Shown here piece by piece: positions 1 to 5,974 of a stretch of DNA of 8,138 nucleotides. A program made the position numbers and the translations under genes. The notes under the pieces were generated by a model. It saw only the letters and a list, made by a program, of their open reading frames with translations. It searched no databases and was not told where the DNA came from. Within the stretch, counting starts at the first letter, position 1; every line of letters starts with the position of its first letter. The stretch is from Paracoccaceae bacterium (GTDB taxonomy: Bacteria; Pseudomonadota; Alphaproteobacteria; Rhodobacterales; Rhodobacteraceae). The stretch spans positions 1 through 8,138 of the forward strand of contig JALWJU010000037.1 of NCBI GenBank assembly GCA_026997055.1. Direction: 5' to 3'.

Positions 1-339
1 GGCGAAGGGGCGGGGGGGCTCGACCTCGCCGAAGCCATGCAGGCGCTCGCCGCGGCGGGGCTTACGCGCATCTTTTGCGAAGGCGGAGGCGCGCTCGCAG
101 CCTCGCTCCTCGGGGCCGGGCTGGCGGACCGGCTGATCGGTTTCACTGCCGGTCTGGCGCTGGGGGCCGACGGGCGCCCCTCGCTGGGTGCGCTGGGGGT
201 GGCGCGGCTTGCCGATGCGCCGCGGTTTTCATTGGTCGAGACCCGCGCCCTGGGCGGTGATGTGCTGCATGTCTGGGAGGCGGCCGCGGGAGGGCCTTCG
301 GTGCCTTCGGCTCCTTCAGCGCCAGAGCGGGGCGAATGA
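1..339 (+). CDS. ribD: RibD C-terminal fragment (bifunctional riboflavin pathway deaminase/reductase), 5' end outside the window
   Basis: This is the last 112 codons of a frame that is open from the first base of the window and ends at TGA 337-339. The fragment has the ending typical of the RibD reductase domain: a CEGGG-type glycine motif (visible residues 26-30), then SLLGAGLADRL, and a terminal DVLHVWE strand. RibD deaminates the pyrimidine intermediate formed from GTP and then reduces its ribosyl side chain with NADPH in the cytoplasm. The deaminase domain is not in view. After HVWE there is a low-complexity tail of about 18 residues rich in Pro, Ser and Ala, encoded by three imperfect 9-bp repeats (295-321). 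The last 24 bp overlap the 3' end of the convergent kpsC gene. The family call is from motif memory and is fairly secure because ribE lies 5 kb further on in the same orientation. Confidence 0.88.
   Translation, partial: GEGAGGLDLAEAMQALAAAGLTRIFCEGGGALAASLLGAGLADRLIGFTAGLALGADGRPSLGALGVARLADAPRFSLVETRALGGDVLHVWEAAAGGPSVPSAPSAPERGE
295..321. repeat. Three imperfect 9-bp tandem repeats at the ribD/kpsC 3' junction
   Basis: The units at 295-303, 304-312 and 313-321 each begin CCTTC and differ mainly in their last four bases. On the + strand they encode the Pro-Ser-Val/Ala tail of RibD. The kpsC stop codon (316-318, read on the - strand) lies inside the third unit. The repeat probably arose by slippage and lengthened the RibD tail into kpsC. 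No regulatory role is evident. Confidence 0.6.
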
Positions 340-2385
340 AGCAAACAGCCCCTGCAGCTTCGAAAGCGCCCTGTTGGCCGGGCCGGGCCGTGGCAGGTTG
401 CCGCGCTCGAGTCGGTCCACGACCACTTCGACCGGGCAGGGCTGGCCGGTGACGGGATCGAAATAGCGCGGATAGGCGATCAGGGTCGCGTGGACGAGTT
501 GCGCGAGCGTGGGGCGGGCGGTGCGGCGTGCGGGGGGCGCGCCGAGGTCGCGGGTGAGCCCCCAGCCGGCATAGAAGGGCGCGCCGAGGGTGGTGACGGG
601 GCGCGCGCGCAGCAGCGCCTCGAAGCCCAGGAGCGAAGTCATGGTCCAGACCTCATCGACCGCCTCGATCAGGGCGATCGGGTCGGCCTCATGGGCGGTG
701 AAGTCGGCGGTCCCCGTGGCGTCGATCTTGCCCCGGCGCAGGCCCGCTTCCACGTCCGGGTGCGGCTTGTAGATGATCACCGCGTCGGGATTGGCGGCGC
801 GGGTGGCCTCGAGCAGGGCGAGATTGTCGGCAATGTCGGTGCAGCCCTTGCGGATCGAGGCATCGTCCTCCACCTGGCCGGGCACCAGGATGCGCCGGCC
901 CTCGGGCAGGTCCGGGAGCGGTGCGCGCGCAAGGTTGTATTTGCTGAGCCGGGCGGCGGTGAGCCGGGCGATCAGGGCTTCGGCGCGCCTTGTCGCGTAC
1001 TCGGGCAGGGCGGGCGATGCGGCGATCAGGTGTTCGAGGCGGCTTTCGCGGCCGGGGTCGTAATAGATGCCGAGATCGTCGCTCACCAGCGACAGGGGCG
1101 GGGTCAGCTCGGCCCCGAGCCCGCGCGAGCGCAGGAAGCCGTCTTCGATGCGCAGGGTCTCGACATCGGGCGCGAAATGGGCGGGCGTGGCCTTGCCGGC
1201 CCAGACCATGAGCCTGCGGCTATCGCGGCGGGCGCGCTCCAGGGCGTGGGCCGGGTCATCCTCGAACACGGGCCGGCGCAGGCTGCCGTAAAAGCGCGTG
1301 AGCGGCGCGCGCTTCCACAGGCGCATCCCGGCGGCGACATAGCCCATGCGGTCTTCGCGCCAGGCGCGGGCCTCGGCTTCGAGATTGTCCAGCACGGTTT
1401 CGATTTCGCAGAGTTCGTCGCGGAAGGGATCGTACCAGGTGGGATAGAGGATCATCGCCGCGGCAAAGAGCTGCGCGCGGGTGAGGCGACGGGTGCGGCG
1501 CGCGAGCGGGTTTTCATCCTGCGTGAGGCCCCAGCCGGCATAGAAGGGCTGGCCGAAAACGCGCGGCCTGTGGCCGGCGATGATCGCCTCGAACCCCATG
1601 CCGGAACTGACCGTATAGACGGCGCTGGCGCTTTCGAGCAGCCGCCAGGGGCTGTGTGGGCCGGTGACGAGGCGCACGCGCTCGCTTTCGTCCTCGGGGC
1701 CGAAATGGCCGGGGCGGTGGCCGGCGGCACTCTCGGGGTGGGTCTTGATCAGCACCGGCAGGCCCGGGTTTTCCAGCTGGGCGGCGACCAGCATTTCGCG
1801 GAAGGTCGCGGCGCGCGCTCCGGCGTAGCGGATCGAGGCATCGCCGCGGGTCTGGTCGATCACCAGCACATGGGGCTTTCCGGGCAGCGGGTCGGCGAGG
1901 GTCGGGTCGAAGGCATTGTACTTGCTCAGATGCGCATCCTTCATCCGCGCCATGGCCGCGCGGGCGCGCTCGAGCAGCGGGGTGTCGTCGAGCCCGTGGC
2001 GGGCGAGGATATGTTCGAGCCGCGAGGGCTGGCGGCTGTCGAAATGCACGCCCATGTCGTCGATCAGGAGGCCCATGGGCGGGCTCTTGCCCGCGCGCCC
2101 CGGATGCAGCGAGCGCAGGAAGGCATCCTCGATGCGCACCAGCCCCACCTTCCTGCGCGCGGCCACCGCCTCGCCCCGGCGCGCGGTGGGCGCGTGGCCC
2201 CAGACGCCGACGCAATCGCCGCCCCTCCCGCCCGTGCCGGGCCGCGGCAGGCCGAGGCGGAGCTGCCAGCCGGAAAGCGCCAGGATGCGCCGGATGCGCC
2301 TCTGGGTGAGAAAGCCGCCGTTATAGACGAACAGCCGCCGGGAAGTCTCCCCCCCGGCGGCGCTGTCGGCCTCTGCCGGCCCCAT
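316..2385 (-). CDS. kpsC: KpsC-type dual-domain beta-Kdo transferase (capsule linker synthesis)
   Basis: The gene encodes 689 residues, close to E. coli KpsC (about 675). KpsC adds further beta-linked Kdo residues to the Kdo-phosphatidylglycerol primer made by KpsS, building the linker on which group 2 capsules are carried. It acts at the cytoplasmic face of the inner membrane. The protein is a tandem duplication. Half 1 has RIEDAFLRS (84-92), LSKYN (153-157), IKTHPE (213-218), GFEA (264-267) and PFYAGWGLT (280-288). Half 2 has RIEDGFLRS (412-420), LSKYN (480-484), YKPHPD (539-544), GFEA (587-590) and PFYAGWGLT (603-611). The frame stays open upstream to 2478, but ATG 2385 is chosen because it lies two bases after the stop of the upstream OPX gene. 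There is no clear Shine-Dalgarno sequence, which suggests translational coupling. There is no signal peptide or membrane segment. Its stop overlaps the end of ribD on the other strand. Confidence 0.93.
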   Translation of the reverse strand: MGPAEADSAAGGETSRRLFVYNGGFLTQRRIRRILALSGWQLRLGLPRPGTGGRGGDCVGVWGHAPTARRGEAVAARRKVGLVRIEDAFLRSLHPGRAGKSPPMGLLIDDMGVHFDSRQPSRLEHILARHGLDDTPLLERARAAMARMKDAHLSKYNAFDPTLADPLPGKPHVLVIDQTRGDASIRYAGARAATFREMLVAAQLENPGLPVLIKTHPESAAGHRPGHFGPEDESERVRLVTGPHSPWRLLESASAVYTVSSGMGFEAIIAGHRPRVFGQPFYAGWGLTQDENPLARRTRRLTRAQLFAAAMILYPTWYDPFRDELCEIETVLDNLEAEARAWREDRMGYVAAGMRLWKRAPLTRFYGSLRRPVFEDDPAHALERARRDSRRLMVWAGKATPAHFAPDVETLRIEDGFLRSRGLGAELTPPLSLVSDDLGIYYDPGRESRLEHLIAASPALPEYATRRAEALIARLTAARLSKYNLARAPLPDLPEGRRILVPGQVEDDASIRKGCTDIADNLALLEATRAANPDAVIIYKPHPDVEAGLRRGKIDATGTADFTAHEADPIALIEAVDEVWTMTSLLGFEALLRARPVTTLGAPFYAGWGLTRDLGAPPARRTARPTLAQLVHATLIAYPRYFDPVTGQPCPVEVVVDRLERGNLPRPGPANRALSKLQGLFASFAPLWR

Positions 2386-2387
2386 GA

Positions 2388-3533
2388 TCAGGGCGCGGGC
2401 GCCACGCCCGCGGCCAGGGCCTGCGCCGCCCGGGCGCCGGAAATGCCGCTGGTGAGGGCGGTCAGCACCTTGGTCCACTGGACATAGGGCGCTTCGGTCA
2501 CATAGACCGTGTCCTGGTCGCGGATCAGGAAATCGCGTGCCATGAACATGCCGTTGGGCGCGGTCAGGTTCAGCACATAGATCATCCGCTGGGCGCCCAC
2601 CAGGTCGTTGCGCCCGAGCACGGCATTGGCGATCTCGGCCGGCTCGTTGCGAAAGACGAAGACCCCGGTCGGATCCGAGGCCGAGGAGACCAGCCCGCCC
2701 ACCTGGGCCAGGGCCTCGATAGCCGACAGGTTCTTGGTGTCGAACTTGATACGGCTCTGGGTCCCGGTCGCCCCCAGCACCGTATAGGCGCGGCTGTCGG
2801 GCTCCACCATGATACGGTCGCCGGCGCGAAGCGCGATGTCGGTGCGCGGATTGTCGAACAGGTCCGAATACCAGATCGCGCCGGTTCTGGCGCCGCGCAC
2901 CACATGCACCCGCGCCACTTCCGGCAGGATGGTGACGCCGCCTGCCTTGGCCAGCATGGCGCTCAGGGTGCGCGTCGGGCGCTCGATCGGATAGACCCCC
3001 TGGGCGCCTACCGCTCCGGTGATGGAGACCGTGGCTCCGTCGCCGGCCAGGCGCTGGACCATGACCTGGGGGTCGGGGGTCTGGGTCTCGAGTTTCTCGG
3101 TGATGATCCGGCGCACCGCCTCCGGGGTGTTGCCGGCGGCATGGATGCGCCCGGCATAGGGGATGAAGATGAAGCCTGCGCCATCCACCTGCACCTCGGT
3201 GAGCGTTGCCGGGGCGCCGGCGGTGGTGAGGATGCCGTCCTCGACATTCTCCCAGATGGTCACGCCCAGCGTGTCGCCGGGGCGGATCGTGTCCGAGCCC
3301 AGAATGCCGGCCTTCAGGAAGCTGTCGTCGAATCCCTGGGAGGAGATGACCGCGGTGGCCCGCGTCACCCGGTCATTGACCGACACGACGAAGGCGTCTC
3401 CCTGCTCCTGAACCGAACCGCTGAAGATCTGGCGCTTGTTGGGGCCGAGCTGGGGCAGGCCGCAAGCGGCTAGCGTGCCCGCAAGGCCGAAGAGCGCCGC
3501 CCGGCGCCCCCACAGGGTTTTCTCAGAAGTCAC
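2388..3533 (-). CDS. Outer-membrane polysaccharide export (OPX) lipoprotein, Wza/CtrA/KpsD type
   Basis: The gene encodes 381 residues, the size of Wza (379) and meningococcal CtrA (about 391), and much shorter than E. coli KpsD. OPX proteins form the periplasmic and outer-membrane exit for polysaccharide. The N-terminus is a lipoprotein signal: charged residues including Arg10-Arg11, a hydrophobic stretch, and a lipobox LAAC with the acylated Cys at 24. A polysaccharide export domain spans roughly 80-165, with RPGDTLGVTIWE at 84-95 and PDPQVMVQ at 153-160. Two SLBB-type beta-grasp domains follow at about 168-245 and 249-348, each closing with a D(R/T)(I/V)xV strand (DRIMVEP and DTVYVTE). The C-terminal 30 residues can form an amphipathic helix, as expected for this family. 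The start is GTG, chosen from a GAGGAG ribosome binding site 8 nt upstream. It lies between kpsS and kpsC, which points to ABC-transporter-dependent capsule export rather than Wzy-dependent export. Confidence 0.92.
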   Translation of the reverse strand: MTSEKTLWGRRAALFGLAGTLAACGLPQLGPNKRQIFSGSVQEQGDAFVVSVNDRVTRATAVISSQGFDDSFLKAGILGSDTIRPGDTLGVTIWENVEDGILTTAGAPATLTEVQVDGAGFIFIPYAGRIHAAGNTPEAVRRIITEKLETQTPDPQVMVQRLAGDGATVSITGAVGAQGVYPIERPTRTLSAMLAKAGGVTILPEVARVHVVRGARTGAIWYSDLFDNPRTDIALRAGDRIMVEPDSRAYTVLGATGTQSRIKFDTKNLSAIEALAQVGGLVSSASDPTGVFVFRNEPAEIANAVLGRNDLVGAQRMIYVLNLTAPNGMFMARDFLIRDQDTVYVTEAPYVQWTKVLTALTSGISGARAAQALAAGVAPAP

Positions 3534-3541
3534 TGCTCATG

Positions 3542-3547
3542 CTCCTC
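3542..3547 (-). promoter_or_regulatory. Ribosome binding site that fixes the GTG start of the OPX gene
   Basis: On the - strand this reads GAGGAG, with 8 nt between it and GTG at 3533. An ATG at 3540 is nearer (1 nt), but it is in a different frame and stops after five codons (Met-Ser-Ser-Asp-Phe). The spacing therefore supports the GTG, which opens the long frame with the lipoprotein signal. Confidence 0.7.
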
Positions 3548-3561
3548 GTCTGCAACTCTGC

Positions 3562-3671
3562 CTCGGGTCGCGCCTTGCGGCGCCGTTGCTCGGGTCGCGC
3601 CTTGCGGCGCTGTTGTTTGTTTTCGCGCCTTGCGGCGCTGTTGTTTGTTTTCGCGCCTTGCGGCGCTGTTG
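3562..3671 (-). repeat. Four tandem 27-28 bp repeats, each holding a GC hairpin with a GCAA tetraloop, in the leader of the OPX gene
   Basis: The units are 3562-3588, 3589-3615, 3616-3643 and 3644-3671. Each has a 21-bp core, identical except for one base in the first copy. The first two units carry a CTCGGG spacer and the last two a T-rich spacer TTTGTTT. Within each core is a perfect inverted repeat of 5-bp arms (3570-3583, 3597-3610, 3625-3638, 3653-3666). In transcripts running toward the OPX gene it reads GCGCC-GCAA-GGCGC, a very stable GNRA-type hairpin. A looser relative with two extra bases lies at 3705-3722. The array ends 14 bp before the GAGGAG ribosome binding site. It could act as an RNA leader structure, as repeated protein-binding DNA, or simply be a slippage product of a dispersed palindromic repeat. 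The structure is seen directly; the function is not known. I see no convincing promoter in the remaining 3672-3785 stretch. Confidence 0.9.
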
Positions 3672-3785
3672 TATATTGCCGCATGGTGCAGCGCATGCCT
3701 GTGACGCGCCGCTTGCGGGCGGTTTTCGGTCGTTCCTGACAGTTTAGACGGGTTTGCCGGTAAAATCCAGCCTCAATGAAGGGCT

Positions 3786-5090
3786 TCAGGTAACCAGCCG
3801 CAAGTGCTGCCGCGGCGCCGCTGTGCCGGTTTTCAGGGCGTCATAGGGGTCTTCGGCGATGAGCATCATGTCCACCACCTGACGCAGCAGGCGGCGGCGG
3901 CCGCGGGCCGAGTAGAAGCCGCCGACGATCTGCGAGGTCTCCAGCAGATAGTGACGGTAGATGCGATAGGCGCGGCTGTCGGGGCGGTGGGGGCGGGCGA
4001 AGAAATCGGGCAGGCTCTGGGTCGAGACGAATTCGGGCTTGGCATAGACCGCATCGCCGAAGACCTTGACCGGCAGGCCGCGCCAGAGCGCCTGCTGGGC
4101 GGCGGTGGAGTTGACCGTGACCGCGGAGCGGGCGTGGTCGAGCAGGCGGGCGAGCTTGCCGCCGGGTACATAGTGGACCCGCGCGCCGATCCCGTGGCGG
4201 CTGGCGAGGCGGGCGATCTCGCGCTCCAGGTTGACGCGGCCATCCTCGAGCGGGTGGGCCTTGAACACCAGGTGGTGGTGCGGCGCGGCGCCGGCGGCGA
4301 ATCCCTCGATCACCAGGGCCAGGAAGTCGGTCATGCTGTCGAAGGGCGAATGCATCTGAAACGAGCTGTCATGCTCCAGCTGCAGCAGCACCAGGTGATA
4401 GGGAAAGCCCCCGTTGCGGATCCGCCAGGAGGCCCGCGCCCGCCGTCCGGCACGCACCGGCATGAAGAGCAGGCGCTTGAGATACAGGGCGAATTCCCGC
4501 GAAACGGGGCGGTCCCGGTGGGGGCGGAAATGGCGGTATTTCCGGTTCAGAAACATCACGAACCAGTGATACAGCGCCCCGTAGAAGACATGCTGGCGCA
4601 TGTCGCCCCAGCGCGCCGGGGCCTCGGGCAGGTCCGGCTCGGCATCCTGCAGCGCCTGGTGCATCTCGGCCACGCTCATCTGCATCAGGCGCGAATTGCC
4701 GTTCGAGCCGCCGCGCTCGTAGGTCACCCAGTAGGGGCGCAGATAGCCCTCCTCGAAGACATGCACCCGTACGCCCCGTGCCCGTGCCGCCTCGACCGCC
4801 CGGGCATGGATCGGCCGGGTGTCGCCATAGAGAACCAGATCGGTGATCTCCCTTTCGCGCAGCAATGCCTCGATGCGCCCGGGCCAGGCCTCGGGGGGAT
4901 CCCTGAAGGGGATGTAGCTTGCCCTGTCGCGCCAGAAGACCTGATCGCCGCGGTTGAAGCCCACCCGCCAGACCTGCGCCCCCGAGGCGCGAAGCATCCG
5001 CCCCAGCTGCCAGAAAAAAGGCCCGTGCGGCCCCTGCAGAAACAGCACCCGCCTGCCCCTGCCGGTAACATGTCGCCCTTCTGCTCTCAT
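3786..5090 (-). CDS. kpsS: KpsS-type beta-Kdo transferase (first Kdo on the capsule lipid anchor)
   Basis: The gene encodes 434 residues; E. coli KpsS has about 389. KpsS transfers the first Kdo from CMP-Kdo to phosphatidylglycerol, after which KpsC extends the linker. Motifs shared with E. coli KpsS, recalled from memory, are LQGPHGPFF (18-26), FNRGD (45-49), YGDTRP (88-93), FEEGYLRP (112-119), FKAHPLEDG (276-284) and VTVNSTA (324-330). It has no signal peptide or clear membrane segment and should sit at the cytoplasmic side of the inner membrane. ATG 5090 is preferred: it has GAGGA close upstream and leaves a normal KpsS N-terminus. An in-frame ATG at 5135 would add 15 residues but has no visible ribosome binding site. 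The frame stays open far upstream (to 6716), antisense through ribE, which is a high-GC artefact. The stop codon lies in a small inverted repeat (3777-3788). A 252-bp gap with the repeat array separates it from the OPX gene, so that gene may be separately controlled. Confidence 0.92.
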   Translation of the reverse strand: MRAEGRHVTGRGRRVLFLQGPHGPFFWQLGRMLRASGAQVWRVGFNRGDQVFWRDRASYIPFRDPPEAWPGRIEALLREREITDLVLYGDTRPIHARAVEAARARGVRVHVFEEGYLRPYWVTYERGGSNGNSRLMQMSVAEMHQALQDAEPDLPEAPARWGDMRQHVFYGALYHWFVMFLNRKYRHFRPHRDRPVSREFALYLKRLLFMPVRAGRRARASWRIRNGGFPYHLVLLQLEHDSSFQMHSPFDSMTDFLALVIEGFAAGAAPHHHLVFKAHPLEDGRVNLEREIARLASRHGIGARVHYVPGGKLARLLDHARSAVTVNSTAAQQALWRGLPVKVFGDAVYAKPEFVSTQSLPDFFARPHRPDSRAYRIYRHYLLETSQIVGGFYSARGRRRLLRQVVDMMLIAEDPYDALKTGTAAPRQHLRLVT

Positions 5091-5124
5091 TTCGTCCTCA
5101 TTTCGCCCACACGGAGGCGACTCG

Positions 5125-5186
5125 CATTCATTCATGGGTTTTCTGGTCGATAATCCTTTATAAAAGGTGTTTCTGGCCATTTTGTG
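5125..5186. promoter_or_regulatory. AT-rich divergent promoter region between kpsS and ribE, with a 13-bp palindrome
   Basis: This is the main AT-rich patch in the 240-bp gap between the divergent kpsS and ribE genes. On the + strand there are -10-like hexamers GATAAT (5149-5154) and TATAAA (5159-5164). On the - strand there is TATAAA (5162 down to 5157). None has a good -35 hexamer at the usual spacing, so exact start sites are not claimed. The inverted repeat CCTTT-ATA-AAAGG (5155-5167) overlaps these hexamers and is a candidate operator that could affect both directions. Confidence 0.4.
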
Positions 5187-5194
5187 ACGCAGCC

Positions 5195-5232
5195 CGCCGG
5201 CAGGAAGGCCGACCTGGCGATTCCTGCCGCCG
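5195..5232 (+). promoter_or_regulatory. Leader hairpin upstream of ribE
   Basis: The arms 5198-5206 and 5221-5229 pair perfectly over 9 bp (CGGCAGGAA with TTCCTGCCG). Two more pairs follow outside one mismatch. Inside the loop, GCC (5208-5210) can pair with GGC (5216-5218) to leave a five-base loop. No T-run follows on either strand, so it does not look like an intrinsic terminator. It would lie in the ribE leader if transcription starts at the AT-rich patch. It lacks the conserved boxes of the FMN (RFN) riboswitch. Confidence 0.45.
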
Positions 5233-5290
5233 AGGCCGATTTTCCGCAACTTGCTGCAAGGATCGCCTCCCGCCCCGGCCTTGGCAAGAG

Positions 5291-5326
5291 CGCTGCCAGC
5301 GGCTAAAGCTGGAGCGAGCGAGGAGG
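5291..5326 (+). promoter_or_regulatory. Hairpin directly before a strong ribE ribosome binding site
   Basis: CGCT plus CCAGC (5291-5300, with one bulged G at 5295) pairs with GCTGG plus AGCG (5308-5316) around a seven-base loop, giving nine base pairs. Four bases later comes AGGAGG (5321-5326), four bases before the ribE ATG. The ribosome binding site is a near-perfect anti-16S match and fixes the start at 5331. The hairpin leaves the site exposed, so any effect on translation is speculative. Confidence 0.5.
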
Positions 5327-5330
5327 TAGC

Positions 5331-5927
5331 ATGTTTACCGGCATCATCACCGACATCGGCGAGATTCAGGCCGTCAGCCGTGCGCAGGGCGACATGCGCG
5401 CGCGCATCCGTACCGGCTACGACACGCGCAGCATCGAGCTCGGGGCGTCGATCGCCGCGGACGGGGTATGCCTGACCGTGGTGGCCCTGGGCGATGACTG
5501 GTACGAGGTCGATATTTCCGGCGAAACCCTGTCGAAGACCAATCTCGGCGAATGGGCCGCGGGACGCCGGGTCAATCTGGAGCGCGCGCTCCGGGTGGGA
5601 GACGAACTGGGCGGGCATATCGTGTCGGGCCATGTGGACGGGGTGGCGGAGGTGACGGGGCTCGAGCGCGAGGGCGACAGCTTGCGCGTCACCCTCGAGG
5701 CGCCGCCGGAACTGGCCCGCTTCATCGCCCCCAAGGGCTCGGTGGCGCTCAACGGCACTTCGCTGACGGTGAACGAGGTGGCCGGCACCCGCTTCGGCGT
5801 CAATCTCATCGCCCATACCCGGGCAGTGACCAACTGGGGGGCGGTGGCCCCGGCTGCACGGGTCAATCTGGAGGTGGACATGCTGGCCCGTTATGTGGCG
5901 CGCCTGCAGGAGACGCAGCCTTCGTGA
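5331..5927 (+). CDS. ribE: Riboflavin synthase, alpha subunit type
   Basis: The gene encodes 198 residues, a typical length for the family. The enzyme carries out the last step of riboflavin synthesis: two molecules of 6,7-dimethyl-8-ribityllumazine exchange a four-carbon unit to give riboflavin and a pyrimidinedione. The two tandem lumazine-binding domains are visible. Domain 1 has the invariant N-terminus MFTGI (1-5), GVCLTV (45-50) and SGET (63-66). Domain 2 begins near GGHIVSGHVDG (94-104) and repeats the motif as NGTSLTVN (141-148), with AHT (161-163) and NLEVDMLARYV (179-189) near the end. Domain 1 has Cys in the GVCLTV motif, as is usual. It is transcribed divergently from kpsS and convergently with the membrane protein gene, so neither ribD nor other rib genes adjoin it here. 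The name ribC is also used for this gene in some species. Confidence 0.96.
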   Translation: MFTGIITDIGEIQAVSRAQGDMRARIRTGYDTRSIELGASIAADGVCLTVVALGDDWYEVDISGETLSKTNLGEWAAGRRVNLERALRVGDELGGHIVSGHVDGVAEVTGLEREGDSLRVTLEAPPELARFIAPKGSVALNGTSLTVNEVAGTRFGVNLIAHTRAVTNWGAVAPAARVNLEVDMLARYVARLQETQPS

Positions 5928-5944
5928 GCGCGGGCATTGCGGGG

Positions 5945-5974
5945 GCGGCGCCGGCGGGAGCGGCGCCGGCGGGG
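5945..5974. repeat. Two-copy 15-bp tandem GC repeat after ribE
   Basis: The 15-bp unit at 5945-5959 is repeated at 5960-5974 with only the last base changed (A to G). Each unit contains the palindrome GGCGCC. Just beyond, CCGG (5976-5979) and CCGG (5992-5995) can pair around an inner CGC/GCG stem (5982-5991). This hairpin is a possible weak end signal for ribE transcripts, although no T-run follows. The rest of the ribE-to-membrane-gene gap shows no convincing gene; a possible 50-codon frame is discussed under findings. Confidence 0.6.

Noticed and set aside
490..2487. A 665-codon + strand open frame antisense to kpsC
   Set aside because: It is the mirror of kpsC codons in very GC-rich DNA. 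Its translation is low-complexity Gly/Ala/Arg-rich with no recognisable domain, while the - strand frame matches KpsC throughout.
3562..3671. CRISPR array
   Set aside because: Spacers are only 6-7 bp and are themselves repeated, and no cas genes are nearby. These are tandem repeats.
3670..3675. TATACA on the - strand as a -10 box for the OPX gene
   Set aside because: It is well placed to transcribe the hairpin array, but no -35-like hexamer lies 16-18 bp upstream, so it is not called as a promoter.
3436..3747. Short + strand frames across the tandem repeats with repeated Ala-Leu-Arg-Arg/Cys residues
   Set aside because: They are made of the 27-28 bp repeat read in different frames and show no gene-like features.
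3804..5153. A 449-codon + strand open frame antisense to kpsS
   Set aside because: It is a shadow frame: the KpsS motifs are on the opposite strand, and this frame has no recognisable fold or sensible start context.
5195..5240. FMN (RFN) riboswitch upstream of ribE
   Set aside because: A GCCGACC stretch faintly resembles one RFN box, but the other conserved boxes and the multi-branch layout are not present.
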